NCBI GenBank assembly: GCA_027067955.1
Contig: JAMOUW010000072.1
Coordinates: forward strand, 1 to 64,000
From: Thermaceae bacterium
GTDB taxonomy: Bacteria > Deinococcota > Deinococci > Deinococcales > Marinithermaceae
Direction: 5' to 3'
Length of the DNA: 64,000 nucleotides
The notes beneath the pieces are model-generated. The model saw only the letters and a list, made by a program, of their open reading frames with translations, was not told where the DNA came from and searched no databases. The translations under genes were made by a program, and so were the position numbers. Below are positions 17,858 to 26,810 of this stretch, piece by piece; the first letter of the stretch is position 1, and the number at the start of each line of letters is the position of its first letter.

Positions 17858-18124
17858 TCAGCGCTCGTCGAAAGTGTTGGGAGGGTAATCGCTCTTTATA
17901 TGGTCTACCTTCAACGTCGTTCCCACCCATTCCCGGATCAGCTCGTCATAGAGATCCGGGGCAATGTCGGGTTTTAAGGTCTCGATCGTTTCTCGCGCCT
18001 GTCGCAAAATTTCTTCGGCCTCATCAAAGTCTCGGTCCTTGACGGCCTTTTCCTCTGCGTGGACCAGCATCGTACGAAAGAGCACCAGGTTGTCGTGAAC
18101 GTTCAAAGACTCGTGCTTGCCCAT
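17858..18124 (-). CDS. Small acidic protein of unknown function, 88 aa
   Basis: Helical, charged, cytoplasmic protein (EEKAVKDRDFDEAEEILRQA is typical). No family recognised. The stop of the upstream hydrolase and this ATG share TAATG, so it is translationally coupled to the distal end of the suf transcription unit. It may be a small tail gene of that operon; the role is unknown. Confidence 0.6.
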   Translation of the reverse strand: MGKHESLNVHDNLVLFRTMLVHAEEKAVKDRDFDEAEEILRQARETIETLKPDIAPDLYDELIREWVGTTLKVDHIKSDYPPNTFDER

Positions 18125-18897
18125 TACACATCCCAGTATATCTTTTCCAGGAAGCCAAGAAGCGCGGTGTTGAACGCCATGGGGTTTTCCAGATTGGCCA
18201 TGTGGCCGGCCCCGGGGATTATCAAGAATTCCGAGTCGGGAATGGCCGCGGCCATTGCGCGGGCGTCTTCTGGAGGGGTCAGGGTATCCTCCTCGCCAAC
18301 CAGGATGAGTGTAGGCACGTCAATTTCGCTCAGCAGCGGTCGCGAGTCGGGTCGCCCGGCAAGCGCCTCCAGGGCCCGCGCTACCCCTTCGGGGTCGGCT
18401 TCGCGCACCCAGGTCTCGAGCGACCTGACCACCGCCCGTTTTCCTTCGTCGCTTGAGGCAAGCGTACTTTTGGAGAGAACTGCGGGCACGAAGTCGTCCA
18501 CCAGCACCTCGGTTCCCTCAGCGCGCACCCGTGCGGCCAGCTCGGCCCTCTTTTTCTTACCCTCCTCGTCGTCGGGCTGGGCGCGGGTGTCGGCGAGAAC
18601 CAGGCCGACTATGCGGTCGGGGAATAATTCCCACATCCGAAAGGCCAGATAGCCGCCCATGGAGAGGCCCACGAGGACGGCTTCCTGAAAGCCAAGATAG
18701 TCGAGAACATCGTTCAATTCCCCGGCCCAGTCTTGCAGGTTTGCCGGACCCGGTTCCCGTCCGCCAAAACCGGGCAGGGCAGGGGCGTAGAGCGAGTAGC
18801 GTCCGTCCAGTTCGGCAATCTGCGGCAACCACATTCCGGGATTGAATGGAAATGCGTGTAGCAGCACAACCGGTTTGCTGGCAATCAACCAGTCCAT
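18124..18897 (-). CDS. Alpha/beta hydrolase
   Basis: 257-aa hydrolase with the oxyanion region LLHAFPFNPGMW, nucleophile elbow GLSMGG, acid in the GEEDTLTPPED loop and catalytic His in GAGHMANLENP. A lid region lies between about residues 120 and 175. Substrate unknown; the family covers esterases and 3-oxoadipate enol-lactonase-like enzymes. It overlaps the upstream 66-aa gene by 13 bp and sits at the end of the suf operon, with no obvious tie to Fe-S assembly. Confidence 0.85.
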   Translation of the reverse strand: MDWLIASKPVVLLHAFPFNPGMWLPQIAELDGRYSLYAPALPGFGGREPGPANLQDWAGELNDVLDYLGFQEAVLVGLSMGGYLAFRMWELFPDRIVGLVLADTRAQPDDEEGKKKRAELAARVRAEGTEVLVDDFVPAVLSKSTLASSDEGKRAVVRSLETWVREADPEGVARALEALAGRPDSRPLLSEIDVPTLILVGEEDTLTPPEDARAMAAAIPDSEFLIIPGAGHMANLENPMAFNTALLGFLEKIYWDV

Positions 18898-19085
18898 GTT
18901 TTCCCCTTTATGCCACGCGATTCGAGCAGGAGAACGAGATCGGCGTCTTTGACGCCGACCCAGTTCTCCCCGTTCTTTTGAAAGGCTACGATCTTGTCCT
19001 CACCCGCAGCCTCCTTCCATAGCTGCATGAGGTGAGTATCACCCATCAGCAGAGGCGTTACCTGCTTAGCAAGGAATGCTTTCAT
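18885..19085 (-). CDS. Small conserved-looking protein in suf operon, 66 aa
   Basis: Starts MKAFLAKQVTPLLMG; the ATG at 19085 overlaps the sufU stop by 4 bp (ATGA), which fixes the start although the frame is open further upstream. The C-terminal half (VAFQKNGENWVGVKDADLVL) looks beta-rich. No family recognised and no cysteines, so it is not an obvious cluster carrier. Its tight coupling to sufU suggests a role with the Suf machinery, which is inference. Confidence 0.65.
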   Translation of the reverse strand: MKAFLAKQVTPLLMGDTHLMQLWKEAAGEDKIVAFQKNGENWVGVKDADLVLLLESRGIKGKTWTG

Positions 19086-19513
19086 GCCGAGCGAACCTCT
19101 TCGATGGCCTGTTCCAGGGCGTTCCATGCCAGCGTGGCGCACTTCACCCGCGCATGGAGCTTGGCTACCCCCTGCAGGGCGCTCAGGTCCCCCAATTCCG
19201 GCGCCGGCGGCTGGCCCTCTACTACCATGGCCTTAAACTTCCTTTCCAGTTCCAGTGCTTCATCGAGCGTTTTCCCGCGAATCAGATCGGTCATCATGCT
19301 GGCCGAGCTCTGGCTGATGGCGCAACCGTGCCCGGTGAAGCCGGCTTCGGTGATGACATTACCATCGAGTTTCAGGAAGAGTTCGATCTGATCACCGCAG
19401 CTTGGGTTGTTGCCACCGACGCGCACCGTCGGGTTTTCCAGGGGTCCGAAATTGTGCGGTTTCTGGGCATGCTGCATGATGGTTTCGCGATAGAGTTCTT
19501 CTAGCAGGCTCAT
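19082..19513 (-). CDS. sufU: Fe-S assembly sulfur acceptor SufU
   Basis: Receives persulfide sulfur from SufS. 143 aa of the IscU/SufU fold with the three cysteines NPSCGD (C39), GHGCAIS (C64) and VKCATLAW (C125), plus Asp41. The extra insertion before the last Cys (about 95-112) is typical of SufU and not of IscU. TAGAAT lies 9 nt upstream of the ATG (19523-19528), so it may have its own start besides read-through from sufS. Confidence 0.93.
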   Translation of the reverse strand: MSLLEELYRETIMQHAQKPHNFGPLENPTVRVGGNNPSCGDQIELFLKLDGNVITEAGFTGHGCAISQSSASMMTDLIRGKTLDEALELERKFKAMVVEGQPPAPELGDLSALQGVAKLHARVKCATLAWNALEQAIEEVRSA

Positions 19514-19600
19514 GGCAAGTCCATTCTAGTAGAGGGTGGCGCGGGTGTTGCCGGGCGCCGGGTTCATCAGGGTCGTGGGCGGCAAGGTTCGGGCGATATC

Positions 19601-20818
19601 TTACAGCCAGCCGGCAAAAAACTCGCGCGCTTTTTTCAGCGCCTCCACCAACCGGTCTACATCGCTCTTGGTGCTGTAAACATAGAAACTGGCGCGGGCG
19701 CTGGCGGTGGCGTTGAGGCGGCGGTGCAACGGTTGGGCGCAGTGATGACCGGTGCGCACCGCAACCCCGTGTTCGTCTAGGGCGGTTGCCAGGTCGTGAG
19801 GATGGAGGCTGCCCAGATTGAACGCGACCACCCCGCCCCGATCTTCTCCCCGGGGACCGTAGAGAATCAGGTCGGGTACTGCGGATAGCTCGTCCAGCGC
19901 GTACTCCACCAGCTGCCGATCGTGCATCCAAACGTTTTCCATTCCCAGTTCCATGAGGTAGTCGGCGGCCGCCCCCAAGCCGATCGCCTCAGCGATGGCT
20001 GGGGTGCCTGCTTCGAAGCGCTGGGGCGGCGGAGCGTAGGTGGAGCGTTCCAGCTGTACCTCTTCGATCATGCTGCCCCCACCCAGGAAGGGCGGCAGTT
20101 TTTTCAGCACCTCACGTCGCCCCCACAGCGCGCCAGCGCCGGTGGGGCCGAGCATCTTGTGGCCCGAAAGGGCATAGAAGTCGGCGTTCAGTTCATGTAC
20201 CCGCACGGGTAAATGGGGGGCGGCCTGAGCTCCATCCACCACGGTAAGAGCCCCTTTTTCGCGCGCCGCCGCCGCCAGCTCCGCTACCGGATTGACGGTG
20301 CCGAGGACGTTTGACATCTGGGTCAGCGAGAAGATACGGGTGCGCTCTGAAAGCAGCGAATCGAAGGCGTCCAGGTCGAGCCGGCCTTCTCTTGTCACAG
20401 GGACGGCCTTGATAACGGCGCCGGTCCGCGCCGCCACCAGCTGCCAGGGAACCAGGTTGGCGTGGTGCTCCATTTCGGTGAGCAGAATTTCATCGCCGGC
20501 ATGCAGGTTGTTCAACCCCCAGGCATGGGCCGCCAAGTTGAGCGCTTCGGTGGCGTTGCGCACGAATACAATTTCGTCTGTGTCGGCTCCCAGAAAGCGG
20601 GCCACCTTTCCCCGGGCATCTTCGTAGGCATCGGTGGCGCGCATTGACAGCGCGTAGGCGGCGCGGTGAACGTTGGCGTGGTCCCGTTCGTAATAGAGCG
20701 TCATTGCGTCGATCACCGAGCGTGGCTTCTGGCTGCTTGCCGCCGAGTCGAGGAAGACGAGGTCGGGGTTGTTGGCAAATATCGGAAAGTCCCGTTTGAT
20801 CGTTTCGGGCTCGAACAT
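19601..20818 (-). CDS. sufS: Cysteine desulfurase SufS
   Basis: PLP enzyme that takes sulfur from L-cysteine for Fe-S cluster building. 405 aa; PLP Lys221 in ALSGHKMLGPTG, catalytic Cys360 in VRTGHHCAQP, PLP Asp in VVDGAQAAPH. The ATG at 20818 is preferred to the GTG at 20827 because GAGGTG then serves as ribosome site at proper spacing. It is separated from sufD by 65 bp containing a large hairpin. Confidence 0.93.
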   Translation of the reverse strand: MFEPETIKRDFPIFANNPDLVFLDSAASSQKPRSVIDAMTLYYERDHANVHRAAYALSMRATDAYEDARGKVARFLGADTDEIVFVRNATEALNLAAHAWGLNNLHAGDEILLTEMEHHANLVPWQLVAARTGAVIKAVPVTREGRLDLDAFDSLLSERTRIFSLTQMSNVLGTVNPVAELAAAAREKGALTVVDGAQAAPHLPVRVHELNADFYALSGHKMLGPTGAGALWGRREVLKKLPPFLGGGSMIEEVQLERSTYAPPPQRFEAGTPAIAEAIGLGAAADYLMELGMENVWMHDRQLVEYALDELSAVPDLILYGPRGEDRGGVVAFNLGSLHPHDLATALDEHGVAVRTGHHCAQPLHRRLNATASARASFYVYSTKSDVDRLVEALKKAREFFAGWL

Positions 20819-20840
20819 AATTTTCACCTCTACCGCTAGT

Positions 20841-20870
20841 CTACGCCCGCGCCGGCCGGCGCGGGCGTAG
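20841..20870 (-). promoter_or_regulatory. Large perfect hairpin between sufD and sufS
   Basis: CTACGCCCGCGCCGG at 20841-20855 is the exact inverse of 20856-20870, giving a 13-bp stem with a GGCC tetraloop. No T-run follows on the minus strand, so it is more likely an mRNA stability or partial attenuation element than a simple terminator. Confidence 0.6.
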
Positions 20871-20883
20871 ATGGGCGAGAGGG

Positions 20884-22206
20884 CTAGCCAGCCAGCCTGT
20901 CTTCGATGATCCAGGCGATGTGGGCGCGCAGCTTCTCCAGCGGCACCCGGCCCAGAACCTCCTCCAAAAAGGCGGCTACCAGCAGCTGTTCGGCGCTGGC
21001 GCGGTCGATACCGCGGGTCTGCATGTAGAAGATCTGGCCTTCATCGACCGGCGCGGTCGAGGAGCCGTGGCTGCAGCGAACGTCGTTGGCGGCGATCTCC
21101 AGCTGCGGCACGCTCTCGGCCCGCGCCTGGCGGCTGAGCAGCAGGTTGCGGTTGGTCTGGTAGGCGTCGGTCTTCTGGGCGGTCGGCTCGAGCCGGATCA
21201 GGCCCTGGTAGACCACCTTGCCGTCGCCGTTGGCCGCGCCTTTGTAGTAGACGTCGGAGCGGGCCTGGGCGCTTACGTGGTGCTGGGTGGTGTAGTGATC
21301 GAGGTGCTGGCCCTGGCCGGCAAAGTAGACGCCCAGCATCTCCGAGTCGGCCCCCGGACCGACCAGTTCGCTGGCCACCTCGGTGCGGGCCAGGCTGGCG
21401 CCCAGGTTGGCCGCCAGGTCGAGGAGCTGGGCGTCTTTTTCGACCAGCGCCCGCTGGCGGTGGAAGTGGTAGACGCCGCGGCCCCAGGTCTGAACGTTGG
21501 CGTGGCGCATCCGCGAACCTGGCCGCAGCAGTATCTCGCTAACGGCCACCTGAACCCGCTGTTCCAGTTCGCCCGAAAGGTACTCTTCGATGAAGGTGGC
21601 GCTGGCGTTATCGTCGAGAACTATCAGGGTGCGGCCGTGGCTCTGCACGCCGCCGGCGGTGGCGTAGTGGAAGACGCCCAGCGGAGTCTTGAGCTCGACG
21701 CCGGCGGGAACATAGACGAAGGCCCCGTAGCTCCAGAGGGCGGCGTTGAGGGCGGCCAGCTTGTCTTCGGGGCCCTGGAGGCCGGTTTCGCTTACCGCCT
21801 GGTAGAGTGCGCCTTCAACGTGCTCGCCATGGTCTTGCAAAGCTCGCTCGAGGCTGGCGAGAACGACGCCCTTTTCCGCCAGCTCGGCCGGCAGGCGGGA
21901 GTAGACAAGGCGGCCATCGGCGAAGACCAGCGCCGCCTCCACGTCGCTCTCTTCCAGCCGCCGGCGCACCGCCGCCGGCAATGAATCGAAGTCGAGCAAC
22001 TCCTCACCGCCGCCTTCTTCCAGCGGCAGCGAGAAGAGTTCGGGCTCGATGCGGGTATAGCGCCAGGCCTCGTTCTTGGTCGTTGGCCAGTCGAGGTCTT
22101 CGAAGATGGCAAAGGCGCGCCGCCGGGCATCCGCCAGCCAGTCGGAGCCGGCGGCGGCCAGACGCTCCAGTTCCCCGTTCAGGGAGGTAGTCTTGGTAGC
22201 CTCCAT
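20884..22206 (-). CDS. sufD: Fe-S scaffold protein SufD
   Basis: Subunit of the SufBCD scaffold complex, 440 aa. The C-terminal SufBD beta-helix core contains SHGSSTAPVDEGQIFYMQTR and the conserved His in CSHGSS. The N-terminal helical domain is typical (LERLAAAGSDWLADARRRAF). It begins one base after the sufB stop. Together with SufB and SufC it assembles clusters on sulfur delivered by SufU. Confidence 0.92.
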   Translation of the reverse strand: MEATKTTSLNGELERLAAAGSDWLADARRRAFAIFEDLDWPTTKNEAWRYTRIEPELFSLPLEEGGGEELLDFDSLPAAVRRRLEESDVEAALVFADGRLVYSRLPAELAEKGVVLASLERALQDHGEHVEGALYQAVSETGLQGPEDKLAALNAALWSYGAFVYVPAGVELKTPLGVFHYATAGGVQSHGRTLIVLDDNASATFIEEYLSGELEQRVQVAVSEILLRPGSRMRHANVQTWGRGVYHFHRQRALVEKDAQLLDLAANLGASLARTEVASELVGPGADSEMLGVYFAGQGQHLDHYTTQHHVSAQARSDVYYKGAANGDGKVVYQGLIRLEPTAQKTDAYQTNRNLLLSRQARAESVPQLEIAANDVRCSHGSSTAPVDEGQIFYMQTRGIDRASAEQLLVAAFLEEVLGRVPLEKLRAHIAWIIEDRLAG

Positions 22207-23612
22207 CTAGCCCACCGATCCTTCCATTTCCAGCTCGATCAGGCGGTTCAGCTCGACCGCGAACTCCAGCGGCAGCTCCTTGGCCACCGGCTCGATGAAG
22301 CCGCGGACGATCAGCGCCGCCGCCTCATCCTCGGGAATGCCGCGGGTGGTCAGGTAGAAGATCTGGTCGTCGGCCAGGCGGCTGACCGTCGCCTCGTGGC
22401 CGACGCTGGCGGTTTCGTTGGCGATCTCCATGTAGGGGTAGGTGTCGGTTTTGGAGTTTTCGTTGACCAGCAGGGCGTCGCACTCGACGTTGACCCTGGC
22501 GCGGTCGGCCCGCGAGAGCACCTTTACCAGGCCGCGGTAGCTGCTGCGCCCCTCGCCCTTGGAGATCGACTTGGAAACGATCGAGCCCGAGGTCTCGGGG
22601 GCGGCGAAGATCAGCTTGGCGCCGGTATCGAGGTGCTGGCCGTCGCCGGCGAAGGCGATCGAGAGAATCTCGCTGCGGGCGCCGGGGCCGCGCAGAACCG
22701 ACGAGGGGTACTTCATCGTCACCTTGGAACCCAGGTTGCCGTCGAGCCACATGTGGTAGCCGCCCTCTTCGACCAAAGCCCGCTGGGTGACCAGGTTGTA
22801 CATGTTGATCGGCCAGTTCTGGATGGTGGTGTAACGGCTCTCGGCCCCCTTCCTGACAATGATCTCGATAACGCCGGTGTGCAGCGCCTCGGTGGTGTAG
22901 ATAGGGGCGGTGCAGCCCTCGATGTAGTGGACCTTGGCTCCCTCGTCGACGATGATCAGGGTTCGCTCGAACTGGCCGAAACCCTCGGTGTTGACGCGGA
23001 AGTAGGCCTGCAGCGGCACCTCGACCTCGACCCCCGGGGGAACGTAGACGAAAGAACCGCCGGAGAAGAGGGCTGAATTGAGAGCGGCGAACTTGTTGTC
23101 GGTCGGGGGAACGACCTTGGCGAAGTACTCGCGGAAGAGGTCTTCGTGCTCGCGGACGCCGTCTTCGATCGACTTGAAGATGACCCCCTGCTTTTCCAGC
23201 TCTTCCTTGATCGAGTGGTAGACCATCTCCGAGTCGTACTGAGCGCCGACGCCGGCCAGAACCTTCTGCTCGGCCTCGGGAATGCCCAGCTTCTCGTAGG
23301 TGCGGCGGATTTCTTCGGGCACCTCGTCCCAGCTGCGAGCGTTCTCGCGCGCCGGCGGCTTGACGTAGTAGTAGAAGTCGTCCATCTGCCGCTCGAGCTC
23401 GGCCAGGTCTGGCCCCCACCTGGGCCAGGGCTTTTCGAAGTAGGTCTCCAGCGCTTTCAGGCGGAACTCGAGCAGCCAGTCGGGCTCGCCCTTGATCTCG
23501 GAGATGGCCCGCACGACCTCCGGGGTCAGCCCCTTGAGCTTGACCTCCGGCTCCACCTCGTCGGCGAAACCCCACTGGTAGTCTTCGCTGATGTGCTTGA
23601 GTTCGGTTTCGC

Positions 23613-23616
<4 letters not shown>
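22207..23616 (-). CDS. sufB: Fe-S scaffold protein SufB
   Basis: Main scaffold subunit of SufBCD, 469 aa. It carries the N-terminal [12 protein letters not shown] region, the core with [23 protein letters not shown] and EGCTAP (a conserved Cys used in sulfur transfer), and the C-terminal [19 protein letters not shown]. Its ATG overlaps the sufC stop by 4 bp. A long frame antisense to or shifted within this gene (22325-23575) is only a shadow of its skewed third positions. Confidence 0.95.
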
Positions 23617-24374
<758 letters not shown>

Positions 24375-24391
24375 GCTTCCTCCAAAGCTCG

Positions 24392-24450
24392 GCCGCTATA
24401 ATCCTGACCGATACACTCAGGATTATAGCGGCAGGGGCTCCCGGACACAA
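24392..24450 (-). promoter_or_regulatory. suf operon promoter with overlapping palindromic operator
   Basis: Minus-strand -35 TTGTGT (24445-24450), 17-bp spacer, perfect -10 TATAAT (24422-24427). The -10 lies in the upstream arm of a perfect 16-bp inverted repeat: GCCGCTATAATCCTGA at 24392-24407 and its inverse at 24417-24432, spacer 9. The repeat covers the -10 and the expected start site, as expected for a repressor operator. No T-run follows, so it is not a terminator. Confidence 0.8.
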
Positions 24451-24464
24451 GGGCGCCGCGCTTC

Positions 24465-24815
24465 TTAGCGATGCTGTTTGACCAGCGTGTACCCCTTGGC
24501 CTTCATGCAGTCGTTGATATATGAGCGCACGAAGGTGTTACGGTAGTCGGCGTAGGCGTCGGCAACGGCGTCCTTGGCGGCGTCTTCCACGCGCCTCGCC
24601 AGCTCCGGGGGCGTTTCGTAGGGGACGTCTACGTAGACGTGAAACTCGCTCAGGGGCGGTGTGGCTTCGGTGAAGGTCGCCAGCGCGCTATAGCGGCAGG
24701 CCTTCAGGTCGCGCTCCCGCTGGGTGCTGGTTGCTCCCGGCCGGTACCATACCCGGGGGGCGCAGGCTGACAGCAACAGGATTAGGGCCAGCAATATGGG
24801 GCCGAACTTTTTCAC
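24465..24815 (-). CDS. Lipoprotein of unknown function, 116 aa
   Basis: Signal peptide II with lipobox LLSAC (Cys17), then a short acidic helical domain (VEDAAKDAVADAYADYRN) and a C-terminal segment with a second and third Cys (RDLKAC earlier, NDCMKAKGY) that could form a disulfide. The start is GTG after GGAGG. The pattern DCMKAKGY near the end resembles many small bacterial lipoproteins of unknown role. It lies upstream of, and reads towards, the suf promoter. Confidence 0.75.
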   Translation of the reverse strand: MKKFGPILLALILLLSACAPRVWYRPGATSTQRERDLKACRYSALATFTEATPPLSEFHVYVDVPYETPPELARRVEDAAKDAVADAYADYRNTFVRSYINDCMKAKGYTLVKQHR

Positions 24816-24832
24816 GCTCTCCTCCTTCCTGG

Positions 24833-25969
24833 CTACGCGGTCGCAGCCAGAGCTTGTTCGAGGTCCTGCTTCAGTGCTTCTGCGGGCTCCAGGCCCGCAA
24901 AGAGCCGGACCAGTCCCGGTGGGAAGCCGTAAGCTTCCCGCACCCGCGGCTGGGAGGCGAGCGGCAGTACGAGTGATTCGTGCCCGCCCCAGCTGACGCC
25001 GATCGCAAAGAGGTTGAGAGCATCGGAGAAAGCGCGCGCTGCCTTTTCGTCCTTCAGTTCGATTGAGAACAGCCCGCCGGTGCCTTCCAGGTATTTTTTG
25101 GCCAGCCCGTTCTGGGGGTGGCCGGAAAGGCCGGGGTGAAGCACTCTTTTAACCTTGGGATGGGAGTCCAGATAGCGAGCCAGCTCCAGGGCGGTCGCTT
25201 CGTGGCGTTGCAGGCGCAGCTGCAGGGTGCGCAGACCGCGCACCAGCAGCCACGCTTCCCAGGGGGCCAGCTTGGCCCCCAAGAATACCGTGCCCAGGGA
25301 GCGCACTTCATCCAGCAAATTTTTGGATCCCGTTACCGCTCCTGCCACCACGTCGGAATGGCCCGAAAAATATTTGGTTGCGGAGTGGACCACCAGATCG
25401 ACGCCAAACCGCAGCGGCCGCAGATAGACCCCCGCGCCGTAGGTGTTGTCGATCACCGAAAGGACGCCGTGTTCTCGCGCCGATTTGGTAAGAGGGTCCA
25501 GGTCCTGCAGCTCGAAGGTATACGAGGTGGGGGATTCGAGCAAGAGCATGCGTGCCCCGGGCAGCGCCGCTTGCAAAGCTGCGGTGTCGGTACCGGGTAC
25601 GAAGTCCACCCCGACGCCGAACTTTGGCAGCAGCTTGGTCAGGGTGCCGTAGGTACCGGCGTAGACGGGGGTGGCGGCCACTACACGATCACCGGATTTC
25701 AGAAAGGTGAAGAGAACGGCGGTCATGGCAGCGTTGCCGCTCGCGAATGCAAGCGCATCCTCCGCCCCTTCCAGAGCCGCCACCTTTTTTTCAAAAGCGC
25801 GCACTGTAGGGTTGGAGATGCGGGTATAGACGGGTTTTTCCCCGGATTTCATTGCCGCTTCGAACTCGGCGCTGGTGGCAAAAGCGAAGAGCGAGTTCTG
25901 GAAAACGGGAGGCGCAACCTCGCCGAAGCCGGAAAGCGATGGTTCGTGTAGCAGGGAAATAGGGTCCAT
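24833..25969 (-). CDS. Cys/Met metabolism PLP-dependent enzyme
   Basis: 378-aa member of the cystathionine gamma-synthase/gamma-lyase/methionine gamma-lyase fold. PLP Lys199 is in SATKYFSGHSD, and Tyr and Arg ligands are in VYTRISNPT. Which reaction it performs (gamma-synthase, gamma-lyase, or O-acetylhomoserine sulfhydrylase) cannot be settled from motifs. TATTCT lies 5 nt upstream of the ATG (25975-25980), a leaderless-type start. There is no neighbouring methionine gene to help. Confidence 0.82.
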   Translation of the reverse strand: MDPISLLHEPSLSGFGEVAPPVFQNSLFAFATSAEFEAAMKSGEKPVYTRISNPTVRAFEKKVAALEGAEDALAFASGNAAMTAVLFTFLKSGDRVVAATPVYAGTYGTLTKLLPKFGVGVDFVPGTDTAALQAALPGARMLLLESPTSYTFELQDLDPLTKSAREHGVLSVIDNTYGAGVYLRPLRFGVDLVVHSATKYFSGHSDVVAGAVTGSKNLLDEVRSLGTVFLGAKLAPWEAWLLVRGLRTLQLRLQRHEATALELARYLDSHPKVKRVLHPGLSGHPQNGLAKKYLEGTGGLFSIELKDEKAARAFSDALNLFAIGVSWGGHESLVLPLASQPRVREAYGFPPGLVRLFAGLEPAEALKQDLEQALAATA

Positions 25970-26302
25970 GCCTAAGAATAACGCTGCTGGACCCGAACGA
26001 GCACAGGTTGTTTGGCCTGGTGCGGACGGGTCCTCCGGCAGCTTTCCGGTTCTTTTTCTGTATCGCCGTGCTCGCGCCGTTTTTCGCCGCGGCGAGCCGG
26101 GCTGGCGGGCTGCCCTGCCGTGGCCGGGACTGCGCCGTATGGCAAGCTATTGGGAACATCCGGTGGTGCTTCGGCTTCGCAGGGGCCGCGATCTGACGCC
26201 AGGGTCTGTTCGGGGTTGCCTGCAAGGGTGATTATTGGATATATACTATACGGGCACCGGAATTCAACACCCGGTTTCTCTTGAAGGGAGCGTGGTGACA
26301 GG
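25970..26302. other. Intergenic region, 333 bp, unexplained
   Basis: Lies between two divergent genes. It is GC-rich, with several short stems (for example GCTCGC...GCGAGC around 26073-26098), but no open frame with protein-like composition. I compared it by eye with cobalamin, SAM and SRP RNA patterns and found no match. A possible promoter for the gene at 26303 is TTGCCT (26216-26221), 18 bp, TATATA (26240-26245). Confidence 0.4.
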
Positions 26303-26794
26303 GTGAAAAGACTTGTCTGGATTATCGCGGGCATATTAGTTCTTTCCGGCATTGCATTGGCGCAAACCAGGAGATCGCTGCCTTTTTCCATCGCGGCTGT
26401 CATTCCCGTGGACGTGGGTGTGGAAATCCCCGGATTCGACATAATGGGGCGCATTGTCAGCAATGCACATATAGGAATGAACTCGGGCATGTTCCACCTT
26501 GGTTACCGCGGCTACTTTTTGCCCCAGGTGCGGCCGGGAGGCGTAAGCCCCTTCTGGGGCGTGGGCGTTCTGGTTCCGTTCAACGACCCCGCGTTGCTGC
26601 TTCGCTATAACTATTTATCGCTCGGTATTGAGTATTTCGTGACTTACAGGCTCTATATCGGCGGTCAGGTCAGTTTTTCCCCGGGGATGTTCTACTACGT
26701 GAATTACGAGATGCCGAAGTCGCGGGGAGCCATGGATATGAGTCCCCTGTTCATCGTCGTTCCCACCATCTACATTGGCTATACCTTCTTTTAG
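26303..26794 (+). CDS. Exported protein, possible small beta-barrel
   Basis: 163 aa, GTG start, AGGGAG 12 nt upstream. The signal peptide is clear (residues 1-21, ending ALAQ). The rest is rich in alternating aromatic and Gly residues, and the protein ends in Phe (YIGYTFF), a feature of outer-membrane beta-barrels. Family not recognised. It lies 16 bp upstream of coaX but with no functional tie. Confidence 0.65.
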   Translation: MKRLVWIIAGILVLSGIALAQTRRSLPFSIAAVIPVDVGVEIPGFDIMGRIVSNAHIGMNSGMFHLGYRGYFLPQVRPGGVSPFWGVGVLVPFNDPALLLRYNYLSLGIEYFVTYRLYIGGQVSFSPGMFYYVNYEMPKSRGAMDMSPLFIVVPTIYIGYTFF

Positions 26795-26810
26795 GCGTTA
26801 TCCTGCGGAC

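Noticed and set aside
20920-21984. 354-aa plus-strand frame opposite sufD
   Set aside because: Mirror of sufD codons; sufD is clearly homologous to a known family.
22325-23575. 416-aa same-strand alternative frame inside sufB
   Set aside because: Arg/Gly/Pro-rich low-complexity frame produced by GC-rich third positions of sufB.
24392-24432. Inverted repeat as a simple terminator for the lipoprotein gene
   Set aside because: No T-run on either side, and a -10 box lies in the arm with a good -35; a promoter/operator fits better.
26073-26220. Cobalamin riboswitch-like words upstream of the gene at 26303
   Set aside because: Fragments similar to GGGCTGCCC and GCCAGG occur, but not in the required order or spacing.
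25791-26225. 144-aa minus-strand frame upstream of the PLP enzyme
   Set aside because: Overlaps the PLP enzyme start, unusual composition, no family.
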